From Myxococcales bacterium (lineage in GTDB: Bacteria; Myxococcota_A; UBA9160; UBA4427), in the NCBI GenBank assembly GCA_012960035.1, contig DUBZ01000137.1, forward strand, positions 1 to 64,000: a stretch of DNA of 64,000 nucleotides, in the 5' to 3' direction. The translations under genes were made by a program, and so were the position numbers. Positions 9,443-18,470 of the stretch are shown here, piece by piece (position 1 is the stretch's first letter; each line of letters starts with the position of its first letter). The notes under the pieces are model-generated. The model worked only from the letters and a program-made list of their open reading frames with translations, did no database searches and had not been told where the DNA came from.

Positions 9443-10237
9443 CTACCCAAACAAATAGGGTTCTAGGGCATCAAGAGAAATGACGCCGATTCCGTTCTCG
9501 CGGGCGACCACGTGCTCCCGCTCCCCGTTGTATCCCCATTGGGCCAGCAAGCACCGGACGCCAAGCTGCTGGGTTTCCATGAGATGGTTGGCCTTGTCGT
9601 CAATGAACGTGATCTCATCAAATGCGACGTCAAACCTTTCTGCCAGGGTGCGCAGATGCGCGCGCTTGCTCCGACCCGCCTCTTTGTCCACCACGGCGCC
9701 ATCGGCGAATAAACTGGCGATTCCGTAATTAGCGAGCAGAGTCGCGACGGAATGACCATCTTTTGCGGTGGCAACTGCCAAATTGACATCTCCCGACCGC
9801 GCTTTGAGAATCTCGATCAAGCCTGCAAACGGAACGGACAGCGTTTCCCACACTTCCGGTTGGGCACCGCGGAACGCTTCTCGTTCCCAATAGAAGTACC
9901 GATGAAACTCCGCGGCAAAGTTCGCGCCCAACTCTCTAAAAAACGCGTCATAAGTGGCCTGATCATCGAGTTCCGCGCGCAGCTCAATGGCCTGTAGCGC
10001 CACGCCGAAATCTTCGGCCCTATTTCCCAGAGGCATCAGCTTCAGGAATTTTTGATACTGGGGGCTGGCGACGATCTTCTCACGAATGAAAAGACGATCT
10101 GTGGCCTCGAAGTCCACCAGCAGCGCTTCGCATGTCGGGCTCGGCCGAAACCGGAGCAGTGTCCGCAGCGAAACCCAAAAGCATTCGGGAGCGCTGTCCG
10201 AAATCACACCGTCGAAGTCCAGAGCAAGAACTTTCAT
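9443..10237 (-). CDS. HAD-superfamily hydrolase (phosphatase-like)
   Basis: 264 residues starting MKVLALDFDGVISD, the HAD motif I with the nucleophilic Asp7 and acid/base Asp9. Motif II is in VNLAVATAKDGHS, and motif III/IV near the end reads EITFIDDKANHL. An alpha-helical cap lies between residues 15 and 120. HAD enzymes of this layout dephosphorylate small phospho-metabolites such as phosphoglycolate; the true substrate is unknown. GAGG lies 6 bases upstream of the ATG. The gene is divergent from the flippase-like gene with 58 bases between them, so their promoters must overlap. Confidence 0.85.
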   Translation of the reverse strand: MKVLALDFDGVISDSAPECFWVSLRTLLRFRPSPTCEALLVDFEATDRLFIREKIVASPQYQKFLKLMPLGNRAEDFGVALQAIELRAELDDQATYDAFFRELGANFAAEFHRYFYWEREAFRGAQPEVWETLSVPFAGLIEILKARSGDVNLAVATAKDGHSVATLLANYGIASLFADGAVVDKEAGRSKRAHLRTLAERFDVAFDEITFIDDKANHLMETQQLGVRCLLAQWGYNGEREHVVARENGIGVISLDALEPYLFG

Positions 10238-10295
10238 CGTCCGCCTCGGTTTGGCTCTCTAAACCGAGCCGGAATCCCAACTTGAGCATGCCCGA

Positions 10296-11351
10296 TTGAA
10301 CTCGCAATGCGAGACGGGGCCATTCGATCGGAACCCAAAGCGAAAGCTAGCGCTATGCTGCCCCGCGGTGAAACGTGTTCTCAATAGTATCGGCCCTCAG
10401 TTGCTGCCTTGGTCTATCTCGATCGGGGCAATGATCTATGTATTTGGATACAAGATCGACTGGCAGTCGATCCCCGAAGCCACAGCGAACGCAAACCTTC
10501 CGCTGTTCATCGCGATTACCGTCTTTGACAAATTTTCGTTCTTCGTAGTTTGGGGCCTGATTCAGGCCGCGGCGATCCGACAATTTATCGAGCGCATCCC
10601 GATCCGAAAGATCATGGCGGTCAAGGGTGCTTCGGAGTTGGTCCGCACCGTAAACAACTCGCTCGCCGACGCTTCTTTTTTGTTGGGCGTTGCTCAGCTC
10701 GTTCGATCGGCAACGGTGGCACGAGTGGTCGCCATCGCGAGCATCCCCTTCGTCACGCACTTCATCGTGCTGCTGCTTCAAGCATCCATTGCGCTTCCGT
10801 TTCTCGAAGGCGGGGTCGAAGACAATCGCGATGTCGCGATCTTGGTCATGGTCAGCTGGATACTCACCATTGCTGCGACCGTGGCGGTACGCATGGGGTA
10901 CCTCCGGATCGCGCTCGATCGTTTGGGCATTGGGGGTTGGATCGATAGCGTCAAGCCACGCGAATTATTGCCTTATGTCGGATGGTTTGCCGTCTTCGGT
11001 GTCTACGATGTGATGATTCAGGGACTTGCCGCGCGGTCTTTCGGTCTCGAGATCGAATGGATTGCGCTCATCGCACGCATCCCCGTGATGTACGTCGCGC
11101 TGCTGATCCCCTCTCTCGGCAATTTTGGCACTCGCGAGATTGCGTTCGCGACGCTTTTCGAAGAGTACGGCTCCCACGAAGCCCTTTACGCATTTGCGCT
11201 CTGGACGAATACGATTTTCCTTGCGATGCACGTCATCATCGGGTCGCTCTTCATCTCGAAGGCGATCGCGCTCGTGAAGGAAGTACGAAACGCTCGCAAG
11301 CAAGGCCAACCGGTACCGAGCCCCATCTTGCGCGACGCAATCGATCCGTAG
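10296..11351 (+). CDS. Flippase-like integral membrane protein (UPF0104/LPG synthase membrane domain)
   Basis: 351 residues with about eight hydrophobic segments. The arrangement (FDKFSFFVVWGLIQAAA, ASELVRTVNNSLADASFLLG, and IPSLGNFGTREIAFATLFEE near the C-terminus) fits the lysylphosphatidylglycerol synthetase membrane-region family, which includes lipid and hopanoid-lipid transporters. The G-N-F-G-T-R-E motif near residue 270 is the family hallmark. A GTG at 10368-10370 is an alternative, shorter start; neither start has a strong ribosome binding site. Predicted role is translocation of a lipid-linked molecule across the inner membrane; substrate unknown. Confidence 0.7.
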   Translation: MNSQCETGPFDRNPKRKLALCCPAVKRVLNSIGPQLLPWSISIGAMIYVFGYKIDWQSIPEATANANLPLFIAITVFDKFSFFVVWGLIQAAAIRQFIERIPIRKIMAVKGASELVRTVNNSLADASFLLGVAQLVRSATVARVVAIASIPFVTHFIVLLLQASIALPFLEGGVEDNRDVAILVMVSWILTIAATVAVRMGYLRIALDRLGIGGWIDSVKPRELLPYVGWFAVFGVYDVMIQGLAARSFGLEIEWIALIARIPVMYVALLIPSLGNFGTREIAFATLFEEYGSHEALYAFALWTNTIFLAMHVIIGSLFISKAIALVKEVRNARKQGQPVPSPILRDAIDP

Positions 11352-11370
11352 TGTCGAACGCGACGCCTCG

Positions 11371-12066
11371 TTACGCTGGCTGCCCGACCAGGGTAGACAC
11401 CGAATTACGACGGGTACCGACATAGTCTCGAACCCGCGTGAGCACGGCCTTCACGTCGTCGTGGATGTCGACGGGAGACATGTTGCGCACGATTTCGCGT
11501 GCGCGTAGAGGGCGACCCAGATAGTCCGCGATGGGTCCACGCGCACTGAGCAGACGCTTTGCATTGAGAGACGCAAACGCAGCTTCGTCTCCGTTGTCGG
11601 GCAACGTCGACGCGAGAATTCGATCGAACTGAGTATCCGCGCCGTGCTTGGACGCGCATCGCCGAAGCGCATGGGGGACGAGCAAGTAGCTTTCGATTTG
11701 ACGGCGGTTCCATACAACGAATTCGAGATTCGCCGCGTCGTTAGACATTGCGTCTTGAGCGTCGTCGGTCTTCTTTGCGTTCCAGCGCTCATCGTCGTCC
11801 CGGTCCAAGATGCACAAGCCTCGAGGCTTGTCGCGTTTTTTTTGGCCGGCTTCCTCCACGAGGCGCCCAAACATCTGCGCTGCCCGCTCGGGCTGCTTGC
11901 CTCCCAGGATCCGAACACACGGATCCATCGTTTTGGCGAGTTCGGGAGAAAGTTTCTGAGCAAAATGTCGCAACACGTCGCGGTCTCGGGGCCCCTCGAC
12001 ATAAAGCGCAAAGCGCAAGGGCGCGTCGGCGAGGTCGCGTTTTCGGGCGGTGTGTGGACGAAACAC
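11371..12066 (-). CDS. TOPRIM-fold protein, DUF4435-like
   Basis: 231 residues. The N-terminal half shows a TOPRIM arrangement: an acidic YVEGPRDRDVLRHF strand-helix near residue 22, then LCILDRDDDERW near residue 85 with the DxD metal motif, then WNRRQIESYLLVP near residue 120, the pattern seen in OLD-family nucleases and DUF4435 proteins. Such domains bind divalent metal and act in nucleases, primases or signalling. No ATPase partner (as in OLD) is adjacent. It starts at a GTG with AGGAG 7 bases upstream and a dyad about 65-100 bases further up. It could be a solitary defence-type nuclease or a housekeeping protein; the sequence does not decide. Confidence 0.6.
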   Translation of the reverse strand: MFRPHTARKRDLADAPLRFALYVEGPRDRDVLRHFAQKLSPELAKTMDPCVRILGGKQPERAAQMFGRLVEEAGQKKRDKPRGLCILDRDDDERWNAKKTDDAQDAMSNDAANLEFVVWNRRQIESYLLVPHALRRCASKHGADTQFDRILASTLPDNGDEAAFASLNAKRLLSARGPIADYLGRPLRAREIVRNMSPVDIHDDVKAVLTRVRDYVGTRRNSVSTLVGQPA

Positions 12067-12610
12067 AATCGGCTCCTGAATTCGGTTCGCTAGCGGTTGG
12101 CAACCATGGCGGTCGGCGAAACGACCGTGTCTTCTAGAGGCTGTCGATACATTGTCGACCTAGAAGCTGCACAAAACAAACGGAAACTCGCGACGATTTC
12201 ACTGTTTTCAATCCTCGCCTCCATCCCTATGAAACCTCGACAGTGATCATGATTCTCAACACGTATTCCCTCTCTCCAAATTCGCATAAGACCGCAGAGT
12301 AGCTGGCACACAACATGGGCGGACATCAACGATCAACCCTGCTTCTTTGCTGCTCCTTTACTGCCCCCGTGCGGCAGCACGATTCGTTGAGCCTCGTTCA
12401 GATTTTCAGATCCCGAGCTTCTTGCGGGCACCCCGCGGTCTATTCAATGAACGCACGCTTAGACATGCAGGGGCCTCTCCCATGCTTACACACGCCTCGG
12501 TCGACCACGCATCGAAGTTTGGCGCGACTGCGGCTAATTGTCGCGCTCTGTCATTCACAAACACGGGATTCAGTTTGTTCAGAGGCCCCATTTCTTGTTA
12601 CCCTAACGGA
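12067..12610. other. 540-bp divergent intergenic region
   Basis: No gene seen on either strand. It must hold the promoters of the TOPRIM gene (minus) and the response regulator (plus). Frames that stay open into the response regulator from 12347 lack family similarity before the GTG at 12611. The only structure noticed is the dyad at 12131-12166. Confidence 0.45.
12131..12166. promoter_or_regulatory. Bipartite dyad upstream of the TOPRIM gene
   Basis: CTTCTAG and GTCGA on the left are matched by TCGAC and CTAGAAG on the right (outer arms 12131-12137 and 12160-12166; inner arms 12143-12147 and 12155-12159). It lies in the gap between two divergent genes and could be an operator or an RNA hairpin in the TOPRIM leader. 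Confidence 0.3.
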
Positions 12611-13252
12611 GTGACTTCAATCCTCATAGCGGACGACCACGGAATTGTGCGTGAGGGACTGCGTAGACTCATCGAAGCTGAACCCGACTTCAGCGTATGC
12701 GCCGAAGCACTCGACGGCCAAGAGGTTCTCGAGATGGTCGAACAGTACGAACCCGAAGTCATCGTCCTCGACATCACGATGCCGAAGCTTGGCGGGCTCG
12801 AAACCCTCGAAAGACTACGCGTCAAACACCGCGGCATCAAGGTGATCTTGCTTTCGGTTCATAGCGATCCGCCGTTCATCCAAAGCGCGGTCTCGCTTGG
12901 TGCCGATGGCTACGTGCTCAAGAACGCAAAGGTAGGCGAGGTGGTCTCGGCTATTCGCGCCGTGATGCGAGGAGGTAGCTACTTCTCTCCGGCCGTCGCC
13001 CGAGAAATCGTCGAACAATTGCGAGACCCGAACCCCACACCCAACGAACCCTTCACACTCTTGTCGACTCGAGAGCGCGAGGTACTCCTCCTCATCGCCG
13101 AAGGCCTTTCGGCGAAGGAAGTGGCGACGCGATTGAATATTAGCCATAAGACCGTCGAGGCACATCGCACAAGTCTCATGCGCAAACTCGGCGTGCGGAA
13201 AGCCACCGAGCTCGTCCGCTATGCACTCCGTCGCGGTTTGATCGAGCCGTAG
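12611..13252 (+). CDS. NarL/LuxR-type response regulator
   Basis: 213 residues from a GTG at 12611. A receiver domain occupies residues 1-118 with the acidic pair DD at 8-9, phospho-acceptor Asp54 (VLDITMP) and Lys104 (YVLKNAKV). Residues 148-213 are a LuxR-type helix-turn-helix (LSTREREVLLLIAEG, then SAKEVATRLNISHKTVEAHR). It would be a DNA-binding transcription regulator activated by phosphorylation. No histidine kinase is adjacent; the nearest in the window is the GAF-type kinase at 44.6-47.2 kb, which is unlinked. The receiver N-terminus begins directly at this GTG, which is why the longer upstream frame was rejected. Confidence 0.9.
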   Translation: MTSILIADDHGIVREGLRRLIEAEPDFSVCAEALDGQEVLEMVEQYEPEVIVLDITMPKLGGLETLERLRVKHRGIKVILLSVHSDPPFIQSAVSLGADGYVLKNAKVGEVVSAIRAVMRGGSYFSPAVAREIVEQLRDPNPTPNEPFTLLSTREREVLLLIAEGLSAKEVATRLNISHKTVEAHRTSLMRKLGVRKATELVRYALRRGLIEP

Positions 13253-13262
13253 CCCGACTGTC

Positions 13263-14582
13263 TCACGCAACCCTTTCGAGGATCGCAAGCGCTTCGACGT
13301 GTGGTGTCTGCGGAAAGAGATCGATGCCTACTAGGCGCGCAATTCGGTAGCGAGGCGCCGAGGTTTTCGGGTCGGTACAAATGATTTTGAGATCGCGGGC
13401 CAATGTGGCGGGGTCGCAACTCAAATAAGCGATCCGCCCGGCTCCGAGGCCCGCCACTTTTTCGGCCGCGCCACGAGCAAGACCCGCGCGAGGCGGATCT
13501 AGCACGACCGCGTTCGGACGCTTTGCCTTTAACTTATTCAAAGCGTTTTCGACGCGCTCGCAGCGAACTTGAACACGGCCACCCTCAACACCCTCGAGGT
13601 TCCGTGCGAGATCCTCGGTCGCCCGCTTGTCGGACTCGACGGCGATCGTACGTTCGAACAATCGCGAGAGACCTACGGTGAAAAACCCTGCTCCCGCGAA
13701 CAACTCGATAAGAAGCTCGCGCTTTGCCCCGCCAAGACCTTCTTCAACAAGGCGATATAGCTCGTCGAACAAAAGCGGGTTGCCTTGAGAAAAGCCCGCT
13801 GGCGAGACCCGAATCGTTTCGGCGCCGACCTTGAGTTCGACGTTCGACGAAGTCTCGGTCTGTATCTGCTTCGCAGGCGCATCTGGGTCGCTTGGGTCTT
13901 CGTCGCGTTGTTCAAGCGCGACACGATGAACTCGTGCACTTGAATCAATGGAAAGTGCCCATTCTTGTTCATCGGCGTGCGCCGATTCGAGTGCTTGATG
14001 CGAAGCCGCAAACTCTGCGAGCCCTCGGTTCAGTGCTGGCGCTAGCACGGGGCATTCGTCGATGGGTTCGATTTCGTGTCCACGCCACTTTCGAAAGCCA
14101 ACACGCGCATTCGAAACCATCACTCGAGTTCGACCGCGATAGCCATAGGGCTCGGGGGATGAAATGAACTCGACATCAACGTGCTCGGCAAATTTCCCGA
14201 TACGTTCGATCGCATCGTTCAAAATTTTCCGTTTTGCGAATGTTTGCACCGAGTATTCAATGTGTTGCCAGCTACAACCCCCACAGCGGCCGAACACCTT
14301 GCAACGGGGCTCTACTCGCTCATCGCTTGGAACGAGTACCTGTGACGATTCGGCTTTCACAAAGGACGCCCCTGTATCGAGGGCCTCAATGCGAACACGA
14401 TCACCAGGCGCGCACAGACGTGCGAACACGACGCGTCCATCGGCGAGACGTCCTACGCCGTCGCCACCAGCCGCAAGTGCGCCAATCGTAATCTCTTCGC
14501 TGATCGGCACTGGATCAGGTTGCGGCGCGCGGGTCGTCTTGGGACCCGACTTACTGCTGGGCCGTCTTCTGTGTTGGGTCAC
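13263..14582 (-). CDS. RlmD/RumA-family RNA (uracil-C5) methyltransferase
   Basis: 439 residues, S-adenosylmethionine-dependent. An N-terminal TRAM RNA-binding domain (about 28-85) is followed by the [4Fe-4S] cysteines Cys94, Cys100 and Cys103 (CKVFGRCGGC) with the fourth in DECPVLAP. The catalytic domain has LIELFAGAGFFTVGL (SAM binding), VLDPPRAGL and the nucleophile in YLSCDPATLARD. This family makes m5U in rRNA or tRNA. The GTG start overlaps the TGA of the upstream gene (GTGA at 14579-14582), implying translational coupling; a longer frame upstream was rejected for that reason. The exact target base is not decidable from sequence. Confidence 0.87.
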   Translation of the reverse strand: MTQHRRRPSSKSGPKTTRAPQPDPVPISEEITIGALAAGGDGVGRLADGRVVFARLCAPGDRVRIEALDTGASFVKAESSQVLVPSDERVEPRCKVFGRCGGCSWQHIEYSVQTFAKRKILNDAIERIGKFAEHVDVEFISSPEPYGYRGRTRVMVSNARVGFRKWRGHEIEPIDECPVLAPALNRGLAEFAASHQALESAHADEQEWALSIDSSARVHRVALEQRDEDPSDPDAPAKQIQTETSSNVELKVGAETIRVSPAGFSQGNPLLFDELYRLVEEGLGGAKRELLIELFAGAGFFTVGLSRLFERTIAVESDKRATEDLARNLEGVEGGRVQVRCERVENALNKLKAKRPNAVVLDPPRAGLARGAAEKVAGLGAGRIAYLSCDPATLARDLKIICTDPKTSAPRYRIARLVGIDLFPQTPHVEALAILERVA

Positions 14583-15061
14583 GGCGTGGCTTGTGCTCGT
14601 GGCGGCGCGCCGTTTGGATTCTGGTGCGCGGTCGTCGTGACGTCGCCAAGTAACTCGACTCGAATCACGACAGGCTTGTTCGAGTGAATGGCGCCCCACA
14701 CACGATCTGCGAGCCCGTACTTCTCGGCCATTGACGCTCGAACGGCTTCGCGGGTCGTCGTGTCATCGACGATGAATGTTTCGATCAGCACCGTTTGATC
14801 CTCGCGTTCAAGCGCCGGAGCACCGCCAGACTCGAGACGACCGAGCCACTTCACGTCCGAACTTCCCGCACGGAGATATGTCCCATCGGGCAGGTCCGCG
14901 ATCCACAGCTCCGTGTCGAGAGCCTGTCCGACGGTGTCGTGGGTAATCAATCGTACGACCTCTCCGCGCCCGATCACCAAGACGGCAAAAATCAAAAGCC
15001 CAGTGCCCAAGCCACAGGCCAGCATCGCGATTCGAATTGGAAACTTCTCACTGACCGGCAA
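14579..15061 (-). CDS. Membrane-anchored DUF2255/nitroreductase-fold-like protein
   Basis: 160 residues. One membrane helix (residues 10-31) is followed by a small domain with TELWIADLPDGTYLRAG and W-L-G-R-L, then AEKYGLADRVWGAIHS and VVIRVEL. This resembles the split-barrel DUF2255/F420-nitroreductase-like families, but the match is by eye and weak. It starts at a TTG with GGGAG 7 bases upstream and its stop codon overlaps the RlmD-like start, so it is in an operon with that gene; the hemolysin-like gene lies 74 bases upstream. Function unknown. Confidence 0.5.
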   Translation of the reverse strand: MPVSEKFPIRIAMLACGLGTGLLIFAVLVIGRGEVVRLITHDTVGQALDTELWIADLPDGTYLRAGSSDVKWLGRLESGGAPALEREDQTVLIETFIVDDTTTREAVRASMAEKYGLADRVWGAIHSNKPVVIRVELLGDVTTTAHQNPNGAPPRAQATP

Positions 15062-15135
15062 CCGAAATCTCCCAAGTCTCAGGCCGAGACTTTAGTGGAG
15101 TCCAGTTCCTGAGAAAGCCCATCGTGCCACTTCGC

Positions 15136-16425
15136 CTAGGCGGACTCTGTTTCGTCCGCGGATTCGCCCGCCAATTCTTCCGGCTTCTGAATCACCCGCA
15201 GCCGAGTAATGTGGCTGCCTGACACGTCCGCGCACACAAGTTCGTAGCCCGCGACCTTGACAGATTCTCCGCGCCGAGGGCTCCGCCCGAGGGTATTGAA
15301 AAATAAACCCGCCAAGGTATCGCCCTTCTCTGCGGTGACGCGCCAGTTCGTTTCCCGATTGAAATCGAGCACCGAAACCCGACCGAGAACTTCATAGCTG
15401 TCTTCGTCGAGCTTGCGAATGGTGAGAAGCTCCTCGAAGTCGAACTCGTCGCGAATCTCTCCGACGATTTCTTCGAGTATGTCTTCTTGGGTAACGAGCC
15501 CCAACGTCACACCAAACTCGTCTTTTACCAAGGCGACATGACAAAAAGAGCGCTGCATGTCGGCGAGCAATCGCAAGATCGGCTTTCGTTCGGGAACGCG
15601 CAGGATCGGCTTCAAGATCCCTCGGATGTCGTTTCGCTCGTCGTTGACGAGTCGAATCACATCCTTCAAATGGGCAATTCCGAGGACATTGTCGATCGAG
15701 TTCTCGAAGACGGGAACGCGTGTGTATCGCTCGTCGAGTATTTTCTCGAGCAACTCCGCAGGTGGCGTATCCACCGAGAAGGCCACGATCTCAGTGCGCT
15801 GCACCATGATCTCGGTGACGTCCATCTCAGCCGCTTCGGTCGTCGCGCCCATGATCGCAACAGCCGACCCGAGCTTGTCGCCATCACGCGCCTCGCGTGC
15901 TTCACGCAGTACGTCTTCGGCCGACAGCGGTTCTTCCTCATTGCCGGACGCGCGCGCAATGCGTCGAACCACCGGCTCAATGATCCGATCAAAAAGCGCG
16001 TGCACCGGGCGCAGCACCGCGTGAAAGATATAGAGCGGCAGGCCGATCACCCGCGCCACGGAGAGCGGGTAGCGCGCGGCCACCGCCTTCGGGAGCACTT
16101 CGCAAAGAATCAGCACGAGGATCGTCATGATGACCGTCGAGACCAGAATCCCAACCTGCGGCCCGAAGTGACGAATGGACAGTGCCGCGGCGGCGGACGC
16201 TCCGAGAATGTTCACAACATTATTGCCGAGCAAAATGGTGACCAGCAGACGCGACGACGACGAAAGCAGGTCTCGCACCGCGACCGCAGACGGACCACGC
16301 GCTGTCTCGACTTCCTTCTCGATCTCATGAGACCGCAGCCGGAACAGAGCGGTCTCGCTTCCGGAGAAGAACGCCGAAATCACGATGCAGCCGACGACAA
16401 TGGCGAGGTAGATTATGTCAGACAA
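15136..16425 (-). CDS. Hemolysin/CorC-family membrane protein with CBS pair
   Basis: 429 residues. The N-terminal CNNM (DUF21) membrane domain (residues 1-155) opens with ISAFFSGSETALFRL and contains LLGNNVVNI and LCEVLPKAVA. Two CBS domains follow (about 200-320; VDTPPAELLEKILDERYTR and PILRLLADMQRS). The C-terminal CorC/HlyC domain carries VTQEDILEEIVGEI, DEDSYEVLGRVSV and GDTLAGLFFN. Members are linked to magnesium/cobalt efflux or resistance. It starts at a TTG (GAGG upstream). It heads the run that includes the two downstream minus-strand genes. Confidence 0.92.
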   Translation of the reverse strand: MSDIIYLAIVVGCIVISAFFSGSETALFRLRSHEIEKEVETARGPSAVAVRDLLSSSSRLLVTILLGNNVVNILGASAAAALSIRHFGPQVGILVSTVIMTILVLILCEVLPKAVAARYPLSVARVIGLPLYIFHAVLRPVHALFDRIIEPVVRRIARASGNEEEPLSAEDVLREAREARDGDKLGSAVAIMGATTEAAEMDVTEIMVQRTEIVAFSVDTPPAELLEKILDERYTRVPVFENSIDNVLGIAHLKDVIRLVNDERNDIRGILKPILRVPERKPILRLLADMQRSFCHVALVKDEFGVTLGLVTQEDILEEIVGEIRDEFDFEELLTIRKLDEDSYEVLGRVSVLDFNRETNWRVTAEKGDTLAGLFFNTLGRSPRRGESVKVAGYELVCADVSGSHITRLRVIQKPEELAGESADETESA

Positions 16426-16783
16426 AGGACAGCCTCATCGCCTTCGCTCCGCGCGCGACAACCTGAAAAGCGCCGGCGGGAAAATTCCCGATGTGTTGGG
16501 TGGCGAACGCGGATCGCGAAAACGTAGATGGTGGTGGGTCCGCTTTGGTGCTCGACTCGCAATTCGGTCTTGGCATGTCGCCCTTTGGTGGCCTCGTTGA
16601 CTCGCGCGAACCGTAACCCGGCTGAAGAAGGCCAGCAACAACTGACTCTTTTCCCCTTCACCGCCCCTCCTAGCCACTCGCAGCCTAGCGATTCAACGCG
16701 TCCTGGTCGCACCTGATTCGAGAATTGAGTGGTGTGACAGCTATGGTAGGCGGCACACCCAACCGAGCAATCGCCGACCTTTC
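16426..16783. other. Divergent intergenic region
   Basis: About 360 bases between the hemolysin-like gene (minus) and the GT-C gene (plus). No gene, repeat or clear promoter box was recognised. Confidence 0.4.
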
Positions 16784-18448
16784 ATGACGCCTACCCGCAT
16801 AGAAAATTCCAATGAGCCTGGTTTCGAACCTCACGAGTTTTCTTTTGAGAACGCCGCAGGCCGTCCGCTTATGCGGCTACTCGCCGTGGTCCTGCCTTTA
16901 TTTTCCATCGCTGTGGTTTACGCACAGACACGCACACACGCCTTCGTGTGGGACGACACGCTACTCAGCCTCGGGACCGTCTACAGCAGTTGCGAATTCA
17001 AAACGATTTTCACGACTGCAGCCAACTCGTTCGAATACTTGCCCGTGCGCGACCTGACCCTGTGCGTTGATCACGCACTGTTCGGCGAGTCACCGGCGGG
17101 GTTTCACTTTCAGAACGTCTTGCTCTTTGGGGTCGCGGTTACGTTGCTCGGTTCCCTGTACCGCGTAATTTTCTCTGCGTCGCCCCACGAACGACTGGCT
17201 CGCAATGCGCGTTGGTTTTCGCTGCTAGTCGTCATGGTGTTCGCCATGCATCCACTTCAAGTCGAGCCGGTCGCGTTTATCACGGCGCGCAATGCGTTGC
17301 TCGCACTTGTGTTCATGCTGGCAACGCTGGTGAGCTACGCGCGGTTCGTCGAAACAAACAAGCGCGGCTGGTACGGTTTGTCGGTCATCCTCGTTGCGTT
17401 CGCACTCTTTTCGAAAGCGACTGCCATCCCGGTTGCTTTGTTGGTTGTGATCTTTGACTTCTATCTCAATCGCGACGCGGCGATTACGCGCAGTCTGCTC
17501 CGGGGCCTCCCCCATATCGCCATCACGGCCGCCGCCGCGGCGATTCATATCGTCATCGCTTCGACCCACGGCGCGATGAACACCGCTCCGACGATCGCCG
17601 AGTTCATTGGCCGACTTCCGCGCGCCGCGTTCATTCCGCAGTTTTACTTCTACAAGTTTGCCTGGCCTCTCAATCAGAGCACCGAGTACATCATGACTGG
17701 TGTACGCGAACAGAATGCGCTCGTTGCACTCGGAACCCTTGTATTTGCGCTGGTGTGCGGAGCGATCTTATTTCGCGGTGCACGCATGCGATCAGCGGGA
17801 GCACTTCTTTGCGCCGGCTACCTAGTGGCACTAATTCCAATTTTGAACCTGCTCCCCACCTATCCTCCAGTCGCTGACCGATACGCACAGATCCCCTTGG
17901 TGTTCCTCGCACCGTTGGTTCTGCTGCCCGCATTGATCTGGTTGCCGGAAAAGTTTCTCGTCGCCGCGAGCACGGTACTCGTAGCGACGCTTGGGTGGTT
18001 GAGCTTCCAGCAAGTACCCACTTGGAAGAGCGACGAGACGATCTTCACCCACGCATTCGAAGTCGACTCACGTGCCCTCGTTTCGCTTGAGAACCTCGCC
18101 CACACCCATTGGTACCGCGGGCGCCCCGATGAGAGCTTGGTTGCATTCAAAAAGTTGGCCGCCGAACGACCAAGCGATGGCCAGTACGCACTCTTCAGTG
18201 CATGGCATCACACGCGCCAACGCGACTTCGCGGCCGCGCAAGAGTCCCTGGGCGTGGCGCGTCGCATGAATGTGGCGCGGTACTATGTCCACATGGTCCA
18301 GGCAGAAATTTTATTGGCCCAGGAAAACCGTTCGGGTGCGATCCGCGAACTCAAAAAAGCAAAAGCCGATGCGGCGCGACGGTTTCAGCGCGACTCCCGA
18401 GCTCGGGTCTACACGATGTCGATCAACAAAGCCTTGAAGCAACTCTAG
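16784..18448 (+). CDS. GT-C fold membrane glycosyltransferase-like protein with TPR-like tail
   Basis: 554 residues. After a short cytoplasmic tail there are about ten membrane helices (residues 28-420). The first external loop carries FVWDD, the aspartate pair typical of GT-C dolichol/polyprenol-phosphate-sugar glycosyltransferases, and later HPLQVEPVAFITARNALLAL and FALFSKATAIPVALLVV, strongly reminiscent of TMTC/PMT-type O-mannosyltransferase-like bacterial proteins. Residues 430-554 are helical and TPR-like (LVSLENLAHTHWYRGRPDES). Predicted role is transfer of a sugar from a lipid carrier to a periplasmic acceptor; acceptor unknown. Confidence 0.7.
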   Translation: MTPTRIENSNEPGFEPHEFSFENAAGRPLMRLLAVVLPLFSIAVVYAQTRTHAFVWDDTLLSLGTVYSSCEFKTIFTTAANSFEYLPVRDLTLCVDHALFGESPAGFHFQNVLLFGVAVTLLGSLYRVIFSASPHERLARNARWFSLLVVMVFAMHPLQVEPVAFITARNALLALVFMLATLVSYARFVETNKRGWYGLSVILVAFALFSKATAIPVALLVVIFDFYLNRDAAITRSLLRGLPHIAITAAAAAIHIVIASTHGAMNTAPTIAEFIGRLPRAAFIPQFYFYKFAWPLNQSTEYIMTGVREQNALVALGTLVFALVCGAILFRGARMRSAGALLCAGYLVALIPILNLLPTYPPVADRYAQIPLVFLAPLVLLPALIWLPEKFLVAASTVLVATLGWLSFQQVPTWKSDETIFTHAFEVDSRALVSLENLAHTHWYRGRPDESLVAFKKLAAERPSDGQYALFSAWHHTRQRDFAAAQESLGVARRMNVARYYVHMVQAEILLAQENRSGAIRELKKAKADAARRFQRDSRARVYTMSINKALKQL

Positions 18449-18470
18449 ACAGCGGCGCTAACACGGGACG